Source: Beijerinckiaceae bacterium (GTDB lineage: Bacteria; Pseudomonadota; Alphaproteobacteria; Rhizobiales; Beijerinckiaceae). From it: a DNA stretch of 64,000 nucleotides. The stretch is from contig CANJNI010000001.1 of NCBI GenBank assembly GCA_947475995.1, forward strand, positions 164,222 through 228,221. Direction: 5' to 3'. Made by a program: the position numbers and the translations under genes. Below are positions 25,356 to 36,300 of the stretch, one piece after another. The notes beneath the pieces were generated by a model. That model had not been told where the DNA came from. It saw only the letters and a program-made list of their open reading frames with translations, and searched no databases. The number at the start of each line of letters is the position of its first letter. The stretch's first letter is position 1.

Positions 25356-26951
25356 TCAGGCCACGGCGGCCAGCGGCGCCGGTTCGCTGAGAAAGAACGG
25401 ACAGGGCGGGCGCGAGAGAAACTTCACGAAGTCGCGGGCCGGCAGGGGCGGCGAGACCAGATAGCCCTGCCCTTCGCTGATCCCGCAGCCGGCGAGAGCC
25501 GACAATTGCGTCACGTCCTCGATGCCTTCCGCGACGACTTCCATGCCGAGTTCCGCCGCCAGACGCACGAGCATACCAACCACAGCCGTGGCGGAGGAAT
25601 CGTGGGCGATCGCATCGACGAAAAACTTGTCGATCTTCAACACATGGGCGCCCAAGCGCTGGATGTAGGACAGGCCGCTGTGGCCGATGCCGACATCGTC
25701 CAGCGCCACCCGGTATCCGAAGGCGCGCAGGTCCTCGACGATGCACGCCGCGCGCGCCAGATCCGTCAGTTCATCCCGCTCGGTCAGCTCCAGGACGATG
25801 TTGCGCGGCGAGACACGCGCCGAGATCACCACGTGATGCAGATCGTCGATGAACCGTTCAGACATGAAATGCTGGGGCGCGATGTTCACCGTCACCTTGA
25901 AGTCCGGATAGATCAGCAATGTGTCGCGCAGATTGGAAAGCGCGACGGAGAGCAGATGCCAGGTGAGGCTTTCGAGGCGCCCGCAATCCTGCACGAGTTG
26001 AATGAAGCGCAAGGGCGGAATCATCGCCCCATCCGGCTTGATCCAGCGCGCCAGGATCTCGCAGCCGACGACCCGGCCGGAACGAAGATTGAAGACAGGC
26101 TGCAGATAGGGCCGGAATTCTCCATCCACGATGGCCTCGTCGATCATTGCGCCGGGGTCGGGCTTGCGAGTCCACAGGCGGGCCAGCAGCGCCCCGAAGG
26201 CAAGTCCGAGCAGTCCGGAGATCGTCACGATGGGGTAATAGGGTTCGCGGTTCCAGCCGTCGAACGCCGCATTGGTGACGCGGATGATGGAGCGCGCCGG
26301 ATATTGGGCCGATTGCGCCTCGACCCGCACGCCGCCGGAGGATTCATCGAGAGCGGGCGCGCCGGACGAGCGGCCGACCAGCCCCCCGTCCGAGAGTTCG
26401 AGCAACACTTCGCTCCTGCCGCGCAGCTCCGCCGGCATGACATCGAACAGCGACGCGCTCACGCCCACGATGGCGGCCAGAGAGGTCGAGGGGCTGACGT
26501 CGCGCGCCACTCCGAGGGCGACGCCGAAGAATTGCTCGACGCGGAACAGGCGCGTGGAGGGATCGGCGGCGGGCAGCATGTCGACGCGGCTCGGCCAGCC
26601 ATTGTCGAATTCAAGCGTTTCCGAATAAGCCGAACACTGGATCGCGCCCTCGTGGTTGAGGACCCGGATGTCCTTCACGGATGTGCGCTGATAGACTTTC
26701 AGGCGGATGGACTGAAGGGCGGCGGTTTCGCAAGAGGTCAATCCACGTCCGGCAACTTCCTCGAGCGCCAGCGCGCCGTACTCGATCGAGTTTTCAAGAC
26801 GGCGCAGGGCCATCTGGCTCAATTCGACGAGTTGCTTTGTCTTCTGTGTCTCGATGAGTCTTTCCGCCGCGTAGTCGCCCGTCAGGACGAACGACGCGGA
26901 GGACAGCAAGGCTATCAAGAGGGCCAGAAAGCGCGGCCGTTTCGCTTGCAT
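25356..26951 (-). CDS. Membrane-bound cyclic-di-GMP phosphodiesterase (CSS-motif sensor plus EAL domain)
   Basis: 531 residues. A first membrane helix (about residues 8-27) and a second (about 240-260, ITISGLLGLAFGALLARLW-like) enclose a periplasmic sensor of the CSS-motif type, with GLTSCETAALQSIRL and IQCSAYSETL holding its Cys residues. In characterised relatives these cysteines form a redox-sensitive disulphide. The EAL domain at about 285-520 shows EILARW (the EAL site), NIAPQHF, ELTERDEL, DDVGIGHSGL, LKIDKFFVDAI, AEGIED and EGQGYLVSPPL. The metal and base residues are kept, so an active phosphodiesterase is likely. ATG at 26951 is preferred over the longer frame. Divergent from rnhB. 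Confidence 0.88.
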   Translation of the reverse strand: MQAKRPRFLALLIALLSSASFVLTGDYAAERLIETQKTKQLVELSQMALRRLENSIEYGALALEEVAGRGLTSCETAALQSIRLKVYQRTSVKDIRVLNHEGAIQCSAYSETLEFDNGWPSRVDMLPAADPSTRLFRVEQFFGVALGVARDVSPSTSLAAIVGVSASLFDVMPAELRGRSEVLLELSDGGLVGRSSGAPALDESSGGVRVEAQSAQYPARSIIRVTNAAFDGWNREPYYPIVTISGLLGLAFGALLARLWTRKPDPGAMIDEAIVDGEFRPYLQPVFNLRSGRVVGCEILARWIKPDGAMIPPLRFIQLVQDCGRLESLTWHLLSVALSNLRDTLLIYPDFKVTVNIAPQHFMSERFIDDLHHVVISARVSPRNIVLELTERDELTDLARAACIVEDLRAFGYRVALDDVGIGHSGLSYIQRLGAHVLKIDKFFVDAIAHDSSATAVVGMLVRLAAELGMEVVAEGIEDVTQLSALAGCGISEGQGYLVSPPLPARDFVKFLSRPPCPFFLSEPAPLAAVA

Positions 26952-27115
26952 GTGATCCCGAACTTCAAACTCACGGTTACACTGGCAGCGGCTTCCAAAC
27001 GGGTTCCTAACAATTTGAAGCAAATCAAAGAACGGTTGACGGGGTCTGAATCGCGATTGCGCAAGCCCTGCCGAACCTGCAAAACTTCCTTAGCCTGACC
27101 ATTCGGGATGAAGAC

Positions 27116-27721
27116 GTGGCTCCGCATTTCCGCTTCGAGCGCAAACTGGCGCGCGATGGCTTCCAGATCATTGCCGGCGTGGACGAAGCCGGACGCGGCC
27201 CGCTGGCCGGACCCGTAGCTGCGGCGGCGGTCGTGCTCGATCCGCGCAAGCTGCCGAAAGGTCTGGACGATTCGAAAAAGCTGACCCCCGAGGCGCGCGA
27301 GGAACTGGCGGAGATCATCTTCGCCTCGGCCATTGCGGTCGGAGTCGGGTTTGCGCCCTCGGGCGAAATCGATCGCATCAATATCCGGCAGGCGACCCAC
27401 GAGGCCATGCGCCGCGCCCTGCGGGCCCTGTCGGTGCGCCCTGCCCATGTGCTGATCGACGGCAACGATCTGCCCGAGCGCCTGGCCTGCCCGGGCATGA
27501 CGATCGTAAAAGGCGACGAACTGTCGCTGTCGATTGCAGCGGCCTCGATCATCGCGAAGGTGACGCGCGACCGGATGATGCGTCGCCTCGACCAGTGCCA
27601 TCCCGCCTATGGATTCGCACGCCACGCTGGATACGGCACGAAGCAGCACCTTGAGGCCATCACGCAGCACGGTCCGTGCGAATTTCACCGAATAACTTTC
27701 GCACCGCTGCGGGTTGCCTAA
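27116..27721 (+). CDS. rnhB: Ribonuclease HII
   Basis: 201 residues, cuts 5' of ribonucleotides in DNA and degrades RNA-DNA hybrids. Seen: GVDEAGRGPLAGPV (catalytic Asp-Glu), LDDSKKLTPEARE, the LIDGND strand with Asp, KGDELSLSIAAASIIAKVTRDR and the C-terminal HPAYGFARHAGYGTKQHLEAI. The best start is a GTG at 27116; no in-frame ATG lies closer to the family N-terminus. It is followed after 169 bases by ccrM on the same strand. A GAATC (GANTC) site lies upstream, near 27050. Confidence 0.95.
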   Translation: MAPHFRFERKLARDGFQIIAGVDEAGRGPLAGPVAAAAVVLDPRKLPKGLDDSKKLTPEAREELAEIIFASAIAVGVGFAPSGEIDRINIRQATHEAMRRALRALSVRPAHVLIDGNDLPERLACPGMTIVKGDELSLSIAAASIIAKVTRDRMMRRLDQCHPAYGFARHAGYGTKQHLEAITQHGPCEFHRITFAPLRVA

Positions 27722-27729
27722 ACGCTTCC

Positions 27730-29069
<1,340 letters not shown>

Positions 29070-29196
29070 TTCCGCGCTCCGGTTTTTTTCCTGTCACGGT
29101 TCGGTCATGTCCGGTTCATGTGCGTTAGCGCATGAACTGATCATCGACGGCGCATCTGCGGATCAGCACGCGCCATCGTCACGGACAAAGCGCACC

Positions 29197-29385
29197 ATGA
29201 TCTTCTGTGTCTTCATCTCTGCCATGACCTCGGTCGTTTCCCTGATGGTCGGCATCGCCTCATGGGCCAACATCGGCGACGGGCCGCGCAATGTGCTGCT
29301 GACGCTCGCCGCCCTTTCGGCGATGGTTGCGGTCGGTTCGCTGGAGGCCTTCGAGGCGCAGGGACCGACGAAGGACGAGAAGTAG
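29197..29385 (+). CDS. Small two-helix membrane protein, hypothetical
   Basis: 62 residues with two hydrophobic segments (IFCVFISAMTSVVSLMVGIA and VLLTLAALSAMVAVGSL) joined by the short loop SWANIGDGPRN, and an acidic/basic tail (EAFEAQGPTKDEK). It resembles small inner-membrane hypotheticals but no family is recognised. ATG at 29197 is chosen because it begins the first helix; a start 30 codons upstream would add a polar, unlikely leader. It lies in the gap between ccrM and the converging mutY gene, 9 bases from mutY. Coding status is plausible, not proven. Confidence 0.5.
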   Translation: MIFCVFISAMTSVVSLMVGIASWANIGDGPRNVLLTLAALSAMVAVGSLEAFEAQGPTKDEK

Positions 29386-29394
29386 CCGACGCGG

Positions 29395-30462
29395 CTATTG
29401 CTTCATCCCGTACCGGCGCGCGTGCTCGACCACCTTTCGCATGACGCTTGGCAGCGCCTCGCCGTCGAGCGTTGCGTCCGGCTCCCACCGATATCCATCC
29501 GGAGCCGGAAGCTTGCCGCCGGCCTGCGCGTAGAACACCGTCAGCCGTAGCGCGAAATGGGTGAAGACATGCTCCACCTGGCCCGGCAGCTTCTTCCACG
29601 TCAGGTCGAGAGGCGGCTGCGCCTTGGCGACATCAAATAGCGGCGTCCATTCCGAACCGGGAATCTCCGTCATGCCGCCAAGCAGGCCCTTGGGCGGGCG
29701 GGTTCGCACCAGCACCATGCCGTCCCGACGATGCGCAAAAAACGCCGCTCCCGAGCGCGAAGGCCGTTCCGCCTTCGCCAGCTTGCGCGGATAGGTCTCC
29801 TGTGTGCCGGCTTTTCTGGCCTTGCAGATCTCCGAATAAGGACACAGGGCGCAGGCAGGGCGACGCGGCGTGCAGATGGTGGCCCCGAGATCCATCATGG
29901 CCTGCGCGAAATCGCCCGCGCGCTCGTCGGGCGTCATCCTGTCCGTGGCGGCGACGACCAGTGGCTTGGCTTTCGGCAGGGGCTCCTCGATAGCCTCAAG
30001 ACGGGTGACGACGCGCTCGACATTGCCGTCCACCACCACGGCCCGCTTGCCGAACGCAATGGCCGTGATGGCGCCCGCCGTATAGGGGCCAATGCCCGGC
30101 AGGGCGCGCAGCCCTTCCACATTGTCCGGGAAGCGCCCGCCATGCTGGCCGGCCACCGCGATGGCGCAGGCGTGAAGATTGCGGGCGCGGGAATAATAGC
30201 CCAGCCCCGCCCAGGCCTTCATCACATCGTCCACCGGGGCGGCGGCCAGATCCTCGACGCGGGGCCAAAGGGCCAGAAACTTCTCGTAATAGGCCTTTAC
30301 GGCCGGGACCGTCGTCTGCTGCAGCATGATTTCCGACAGCCAGACCGCATAAGGGTCGGGCGTCTGCCCCGGCAGGGCCCGCCAGGGCAGGACGCGGCGA
30401 TGCCGATCGTACCAGCGCAGCAGGGCCCCGGCTGCGTCAAAAGAGCTTTTGTTTGCGGCCAT
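29395..30462 (-). CDS. mutY: A/G-specific adenine glycosylase
   Basis: 355 residues, removes adenine mispaired with 8-oxoguanine. Seen: SEIMLQQTTVPAV (catalytic Glu), the helix-hairpin-helix LPGIGPYTAGAITAIAFG followed by VVVDGNVERVV (catalytic Asp), and the [4Fe-4S] motif C-x6-C-x2-C-x5-C in ICTPRRPACALCPYSEIC. A NUDIX-like C-terminal domain (about 235-355) recognises 8-oxoG. ATG at 30462 (MAANKSSFDAAG) is preferred over one six codons earlier. It is divergent from the isochorismatase-like gene. mutY upstream of dciA, dsbA and smc is a common rhizobial order. Confidence 0.94.
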   Translation of the reverse strand: MAANKSSFDAAGALLRWYDRHRRVLPWRALPGQTPDPYAVWLSEIMLQQTTVPAVKAYYEKFLALWPRVEDLAAAPVDDVMKAWAGLGYYSRARNLHACAIAVAGQHGGRFPDNVEGLRALPGIGPYTAGAITAIAFGKRAVVVDGNVERVVTRLEAIEEPLPKAKPLVVAATDRMTPDERAGDFAQAMMDLGATICTPRRPACALCPYSEICKARKAGTQETYPRKLAKAERPSRSGAAFFAHRRDGMVLVRTRPPKGLLGGMTEIPGSEWTPLFDVAKAQPPLDLTWKKLPGQVEHVFTHFALRLTVFYAQAGGKLPAPDGYRWEPDATLDGEALPSVMRKVVEHARRYGMKQ

Positions 30463-30524
30463 GGCAGAATTGGCTAGCATATTGCTTGAGCGAAAAAATC
30501 AAAACTCGGGGACAGGACAGCGCC

Positions 30525-31229
30525 ATGCACAAGATCGACATTCCGCAATCCGTGATCGACCGCGTTGTCGCGCGCCGCGGGCGGGCTCATATTCACGACA
30601 ATCTCGATCCGGCCCGCACGGCGCTGATCGTGGTCGACATGCAGAACGCCTTCATGCCGGTGCCTGTCGCGCACGCGCCCTGCGAAATGGCCCCGCATGT
30701 AGTCCCGGCCATCAACCGGCTGGCCGAAGGCGTGCGGACGCTCGGAGGTCTCGTGGTGTGGATCCAGACGGTCTGCACCGAGGACGACAAGGTGAGCTGG
30801 TCCAACGCCCATTCCATCAGCAGCAAGGCGCGCGCCGAAAAGCGCTACGCAGCGCTGGCGCGCGGCAGCGAAGGCTATCAGCTCTGGCCGAAAATGGATG
30901 CGAAGCCGGACGATCTCTATGTCGAGAAACACCGGTTCAGCGCCTTCATCCAGGGCTCGTCCAATCTCGACGAGATCCTGCGGGCGCGCGGTTTCGACAC
31001 GCTGCTCATCACCGGAACGGTCACCAATGTCTGCTGCGAATCGACCGCGCGCGACGCCATGATGCTCAACTACAAGGTCATCATGGTCTCCGACGGCAAC
31101 GCCGCCGCAAACGACGAGGAACACAACGCCTCGCTGCGCTCCATCTACACGACCTTCGGGGACGTGATGGACACCGACATGCTGCTCGCCTGCATGGCGA
31201 AGAACAGCACGCGGGCGGCGGCCGAATAA
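30525..31229 (+). CDS. Isochorismatase-like cysteine hydrolase
   Basis: 234 residues of the isochorismatase/nicotinamidase superfamily. The catalytic triad is visible as Asp in LIVVDMQNAFMP, Lys in VEKHRFSAF and Cys in TNVCCESTARDAMMLNY. Members hydrolyse amides, ureas or vinyl ethers; substrate is not apparent. Start at 30525 has AGGA ahead of it and fits the family; an earlier in-frame ATG would overlap mutY. It is inserted in an otherwise conserved mutY-dciA neighbourhood, so it may be an accessory gene. Confidence 0.87.
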   Translation: MHKIDIPQSVIDRVVARRGRAHIHDNLDPARTALIVVDMQNAFMPVPVAHAPCEMAPHVVPAINRLAEGVRTLGGLVVWIQTVCTEDDKVSWSNAHSISSKARAEKRYAALARGSEGYQLWPKMDAKPDDLYVEKHRFSAFIQGSSNLDEILRARGFDTLLITGTVTNVCCESTARDAMMLNYKVIMVSDGNAAANDEEHNASLRSIYTTFGDVMDTDMLLACMAKNSTRAAAE

Positions 31230-31264
31230 TTCGCGCCTCGCGCCCGATCTGCTAGACTGGGCGC

Positions 31265-31780
31265 ATGAGCACGCCGGCACGTCCCAAGTCCTGGTCGCGT
31301 CCGCTGGCCGATTTTGTCGGCAAGGCGATCGATCCTGTTCTGGCAAAGCAGGGTTTCGGCGAGAGCGACATCATCACCTACTGGCCGCAGGTGGTGGGAG
31401 AGCGCATGGCGGGCGTGTCGGAACCGATCCGCCTGCAATGGCCATCGCGCGGCAGCGCCCCCTCGCCGGACCGCGCGCCGCAGCCGGCCACGCTGATCAT
31501 CCGGGTGGAAAGCGGCTTCGCGCTCGAACTGCAACATCTCGCCCCGCTGGTGATCGAGCGGGTCAATGCGCGGCTCGGCTGGCGCTGCATCGGCAAGCTG
31601 GCGTTCCGGCAGGGGCCGGTGGGACTGGCGGCCAAACGACCGCCCCGTCCGGGCCCGCCCGATCCCGCCGCGATCCGCAAGGCCAGCGAGACCACCGCCG
31701 CAGTCGACGACGAAGCGCTGCGCGCCGCGCTGACGCGGCTCGGCTCGCGGGTTTTTACGAAAACGCGCGCGAAAACGTGA
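31265..31780 (+). CDS. dciA: DUF721/DciA family protein (replicative helicase loader-type)
   Basis: 171 residues. The DUF721 domain covers about residues 10-125 (PLADFVGKAIDPVLAKQGFGESDIITYWPQVVG, then LIIRVESGFALELQHLAPLVIERVNARLG), with a Pro-rich C-terminal tail and a final helix containing DDEALRAALTRLGSRV. DciA is the ancestral bacterial loader of the DnaB replicative helicase. It sits between the isochorismatase-like gene and the DsbA-like pair, the usual rhizobial position upstream of dsbA and smc. The start at 31265 is the only reasonable one. Confidence 0.82.
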   Translation: MSTPARPKSWSRPLADFVGKAIDPVLAKQGFGESDIITYWPQVVGERMAGVSEPIRLQWPSRGSAPSPDRAPQPATLIIRVESGFALELQHLAPLVIERVNARLGWRCIGKLAFRQGPVGLAAKRPPRPGPPDPAAIRKASETTAAVDDEALRAALTRLGSRVFTKTRAKT

Positions 31781-31899
31781 TTATGGCGAGCCCAAATGGC
31801 TTGCGCGTCTCATTCCATCTTGCCACATTCGGCCTTATTCGGCGGCTAGACGTTCGACCGGCTGCCACTCCAGCTTCGGCCAAGACCAAGGAACACCTG

Positions 31900-32559
31900 A
31901 TGAGCGATTTCCTTCACCCCGACCGCCGCCGTTTCCTTGAAGGCGCGGCCGCCTTCGGTCTGGCGAGCGCGGGCCTCGGCGGTGCGGCGCTGGCGCAGGC
32001 CAACAGTTCGTTTCCGCTGGACCAGCTCGTCGCGCCGGGCGCCCTGCCGGACGTCTGGGAAGGGTCGAGCGACGCCCCGGTCACGATGATCGAATATGCG
32101 TCAATGACCTGCTCGCATTGCGCGAACTTCCATGCGCAAACCTATCCGACGCTGAAGAAGCAATTTATCGAGACCGGCAAGGTGCGGTTCGTGTTGCGCG
32201 AATTTCCGTTCGATCCGCTGGCGACGGCCGGCTTCATGCTGGCGCGCTGCTCGGGTCCGGAGAAGCGCGAGGCGATGATCTCGCTGCTCTTCGCCCAGCA
32301 GAAGAACTGGGCCTTCTCGGACAAGCCCTTCCAGGGCCTTTCGACGCTGGTGCGCCAGACCGGCATGTCGCAGGACACGTTCGAAACCTGCCTGAAGGAC
32401 CAGACGCTTTACGACAACGTCAACAAGGTGCGCGACGTCGGCTCGCAGAAGTTCGGCGTCGATGCGACCCCGACCTTCTTCATCAACGGCAAGAAATATC
32501 CGGGCGATCAGACGATCGAAGACCTGACGAAGATTTTCGCGCCCTTCATCAAGAGCTGA
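31900..32559 (+). CDS. DsbA family thiol:disulfide protein, first of tandem pair
   Basis: 219 residues. The N-terminus has a twin-arginine-like signal (HPDRRRFLEGAAAFGLASAG, ending ALA-Q), then a thioredoxin-fold domain with the redox motif CSHC in MIEYASMTCSHCANFH and the cis-Pro loop VDATPTFFINGKKY. It is predicted to be periplasmic and to act as a disulfide oxidase or isomerase. ATG at 31900 is preceded by AAGGA; the frame is open far upstream, overlapping dciA, but without homology. The next gene, 6 bases on, encodes a paralogue. Confidence 0.88.
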   Translation: MSDFLHPDRRRFLEGAAAFGLASAGLGGAALAQANSSFPLDQLVAPGALPDVWEGSSDAPVTMIEYASMTCSHCANFHAQTYPTLKKQFIETGKVRFVLREFPFDPLATAGFMLARCSGPEKREAMISLLFAQQKNWAFSDKPFQGLSTLVRQTGMSQDTFETCLKDQTLYDNVNKVRDVGSQKFGVDATPTFFINGKKYPGDQTIEDLTKIFAPFIKS

Positions 32560-32565
32560 GCGACG

Positions 32566-33201
32566 ATGACGACCCTGCCCTCACGGCGCAACATGCTCGC
32601 GCTCGCGGCCGGGGCGTTTGCCTGCGGCGTTGCGCTTCCTGCCACAGCGCAGGAGCCCCGCGTCCCGGAGCTGATGGCGGCGGGCGCGCTGCCGGACCTC
32701 TGGTCCGGTTCGCCCAATGCGCCGGTGACGATCATCGAATATGCGTCGATGAGCTGCAATCATTGCGCGGCGTTCCACGAGCGCACGATGCCGGTGCTCC
32801 GCAAGGATTACATCGAGACCGGGCAGGTGCGTTTCGTGCTGCGCGAATTTCCGCTGGAGCCTTTCGCGCTGGCGGCCTTCATGCTCGCCCGCAGCTTCGG
32901 CGACCGCCGCGACGAGATCGTGGACTTCCTGTTCGCCACGCAGAGCCGCTGGCTTTTCGTGCAGGACACGATGGCCGGGCTGACGGCGATCATGAAAGAA
33001 AAGGGCATGGGAGAAGCGGATTTCCAGTCCACGCTGCGCAACGAGACGCTGCTGAAAAACGTGATGTCCGTGCATGACGTGGCGGCTGAAAAGTTCGGCG
33101 TGGCCTCGACGCCGACGTTCTTCATCAACGGTGTGAAATATCTGGGCAACCAGTCTCCGGATGCGATGCGGAAGATTCTGGACCCGCTGGTGCGGATCTA
33201 G
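32566..33201 (+). CDS. DsbA family thiol:disulfide protein, second of tandem pair
   Basis: 211 residues, parallel along its length to the preceding protein: signal peptide with SRRNMLALAAGAFACG, then GALPDLWSGSPNAPVTIIEYASMSCNHCAAFH with redox motif CNHC, FVLREFPLEPFALAAFMLAR, and the cis-Pro loop VASTPTFFINGVKY. The dipeptide between the cysteines (NH against SH) differs from its neighbour, which usually changes redox potential. Both are periplasmic by prediction. The pair probably arose by tandem duplication and precedes smc, which is on the other strand. Confidence 0.88.
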   Translation: MTTLPSRRNMLALAAGAFACGVALPATAQEPRVPELMAAGALPDLWSGSPNAPVTIIEYASMSCNHCAAFHERTMPVLRKDYIETGQVRFVLREFPLEPFALAAFMLARSFGDRRDEIVDFLFATQSRWLFVQDTMAGLTAIMKEKGMGEADFQSTLRNETLLKNVMSVHDVAAEKFGVASTPTFFINGVKYLGNQSPDAMRKILDPLVRI

Positions 33202-33218
33202 CGGGAGCTGGTTGCGGT

Positions 33219-33350
33219 CCCCTCCCTGTCCCTCCCCGATACCGGGGAGGGAACGCGCACAACGGCAGAGCTCCCTCAACTTAGTAACAAGCTCCCGCAA
33301 CTCCCACCCCGCTTGTCGGGCGATCAAAGATCGCCGGCGAGGGGTGGGGA
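33219..33350. repeat. Cluster of GC-rich hairpin repeats between dsbA and smc
   Basis: CCCTCCCCG-ATAC-CGGGGAGGG (33230-33251) is followed at 33302-33350 by a larger stem: TCCCACCCC and GGGGTGGGGA around an inner perfect stem GGCGATC-AAA-GATCGCC (319-335 within the line 33301 block, that is 33319-33335). Closely related units occur on the other side of smc at 37057-37144. The position between convergent genes would allow terminator function. Confidence 0.65.
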
Positions 33351-33363
33351 TCGTCGCGCGCCC

Positions 33364-36300
33364 CTACTCCGCCGCCACCATCACTTCGGCCTGCTGAAGA
33401 TCGACGCTCACCAGCTGGCTGACGCCGCGCTCGGCCATCGTGACGCCGAAAAGCCGGTCCATGCGGGCCATGGTGATCGGGTTATGGGTGATCGTCACGA
33501 AGCGCGTGTCGGTGCGCTTGCGCATTTCTTCCAGCAGGTCGCAGAAACGCTCCACGTTTGAATCGTCGAGCGGCGCGTCCACTTCGTCGAGCACGCAGAT
33601 CGGCGAAGGATTGGTGAGGAACACCGCGAAGATGAGCGACATGGCGGTGAGCGCCTGCTCGCCGCCCGACAGAAGCGTCATCGTCTGCGGCTTCTTGCCG
33701 GGCGGGCGCGCGAGAATTTCGAGGCCCGCTTCCAGCGGATCGTCGGATTCCACAAGCTGCAATTCGGCGGAGCCGCCGCCGAACAGGCTCGTGAACAATT
33801 CCTTGAAGTGGCCGTTGACGACCTCGAACGCCGCCACGAGCCGTTCGCGGCCTTCGCGGTTGAGGTTCTGGATCGCGACGCGCAGCTTGCGGATCGCCTC
33901 GGTGAGATCGTCGCGTTCCTTGACGAGTTCCTCGCGCTTCTTCTCGACTTCCAGAAGTTCGTCGTCGGCGCGCAGGTTGACGTTGCCGACGCGCTCGCGA
34001 TCCTGCTTCAGGCTTTCCAGCCGACGCTCGACCTTCTCGGCATCCGGCAAGGCGTCTCCGGGCTTGACGCCCGCGAGTTCGGCGACAGCTTCGGGCTCGC
34101 ATTCCAGCTCGGTCGCGATGGCCTTGATGACGGCTTCGCGGCGGCCCCGCAGGCCTTCCACGCGCGCCTCGATGCGGGCGCGCTCCTCACGCACCGACGA
34201 CATGGCTTCGAGCGCGAGACGCGCCACGCGGTCGGATTCGGCGAGCGTCGTTTCAGCCTGCGCGCGCTTGTCGGATGCGTCCTTGCGGGCGGTTTCGGCG
34301 TCCGCGATTTCATTCATCAGGGCGCGGCGCTTTTCGAGGAACTGGTTCGGCGCATCGGTGAGCATCATATGCTCCTCGCGCGCTTCCTCGATGCGAATTT
34401 CGAGCGCCTCGATCTGGTTGCCGGCGCGCGAGCGGCGATCGGCCCACGAACCACGCTCCTGGACGATCGCCTCGCGGCGGCGCACGCGCGCTTCTGCGTC
34501 GCGCACGAGTCCCTGCACGGCAGCGCGCGCTTCGGCTGCTTCGGCGCGGCATTGCGCCGTATGGGCGCGGGCGCGTTCGAGCTTGTTGATGAGTTGTTGA
34601 GGAGCCGCAAGGCTTCCCATGGCCTCATCGGCCTCGGCCTTCTTGCGGCGCGCTTCATCGCAGTTTTCGCGCAGGCGCGACTGGGCTTCGGTCAGCGCCG
34701 AAACGCGGGCGGCGATCTGGCTGCGGCGGCGTTCGCCCTCGGCGGCCTTGTCGCGCGCTTCCTGTGCGGCGCGCTGGGAGGCGCGCTGTGCATTCCGGGC
34801 TTCGGCTTCTGCAGCCCCTGCGGTGCGGAGCGCCTGCTGCGCCAGCTCGGCGCGCTCCTTCATCTCGTCGGCGGCCTCGCGGGCCATTTCCGCCTCGATG
34901 CGCAGATCGCCCAGGCGGTTCTTTTCAGCAAGGCGCTTGGCGGCAGGCGTCGGGGCTTCGGCGGCGGCGGTGAAGCCGTCCCAGCGCCACAGATCGCCTT
35001 CCTTCGAGACGAGACGCTGCCCGACCTTGAGCAGTTTCTGCAATTGCGCGCCTTCGCCGCGCACCACGATGCCGATCTGCGCGAGACGCCGCGCCAGAGG
35101 CGCGGGCGCATCGACGAGCGTGGACAGAGGCGCAACGCCCGGCGGCAGGGCCGGATCGCTGGATGCGTCGCCGATCACCGACCAGTGGGCGGGGGCGGAC
35201 GGATTGGTGGAAGCGTCGAGATCGTCGCCCAGAGCCGCGCCGAGGGCGGCCTCGTAGCCCTTCTGGACGCTGATCTCTTCCACGACCGGCGGCCAGAGAT
35301 CGCTCGCGGCGGACGCCAGCAGATTGGTGAGCGTGCGGACTTCGGTTTCAAGCCGCTGGGCGCGCTTGTCGGCCTCCGCCATCGGAGCGCGAAAGGCCGC
35401 TTCGGCCTCGCGCGCCTGCTGGTGGCGGGCCTCCGCCTCCATGGCGCGCTGGTCGGCGTCCTCGACGGTCACTTCGGCGATCGCGGCCGCTTCCGCGAGG
35501 GCTTCCATGTCCTCGTCGCTGGTCGCCTGCGACTTGAGCGCGGAAAGCTCGTCGGAGACGCGCGCCAGTTCTGTTTCGAAACGGGTGAGACGCTGCGCCT
35601 CCTCGCGCAGGGCGGCTTCGAGCGTCGCGCGCCGCGTGTTGAGATCGGAAATGGCGGCCTGCGCCTCTACCAGCGCCTTTTCGGATTCAGTCAGCTTGCC
35701 TTCAGCGTCGGCGACCTTTTCCTTCACCTCGTAATCGTAATCCGCCGAAGCTTCCGTCTGCGCCTCGATCTCTTCGGCCTCGGAGTCGAGCCGCGCCAGC
35801 ACGCCTGCCGCGTCGTCGATGAGCGATCTTTCGCGCGCAAGGTCGCCGGAGAGTTGCGCAATGCGACGTTCGAGTTCAGCGGCGCGGTCGCCGGCGCGCT
35901 TTTCTTCCGCGTCGAGCTGCTCGCGCGCCATGACGAGGCGTTGCAGAACCGCGTTGGTCTTCTGCTCTTCGTCGCGCAAGGGCGGCAACTGATAGGCCGC
36001 GATGGCCTGCAGACGGGCGGCCTCGGCCTGCTGGCGCGTGCGCTCGGCGAAATCCATCACGGCCTTTTCGAGACCATGCTCTGCTTCGGCCAGCTCGCTG
36101 CTGAACTGCTTGTAGCCGATGTGCAGCAGCAAGGCTTCGTGACGGCGAATTTCCGCCGCCAGACCCTTGTAGCGCGAAGCTTGCCGCGCCTGACGCTTGA
36201 GGCTCTCGGCCTGCTCTTCGATCTGCTTCAGCACGTCTTCGAGGCGGCGAAGATTATCGTCCGCGCCCTTCAGGCGAAGCTCGGCCTCATGGCGGCGGGA

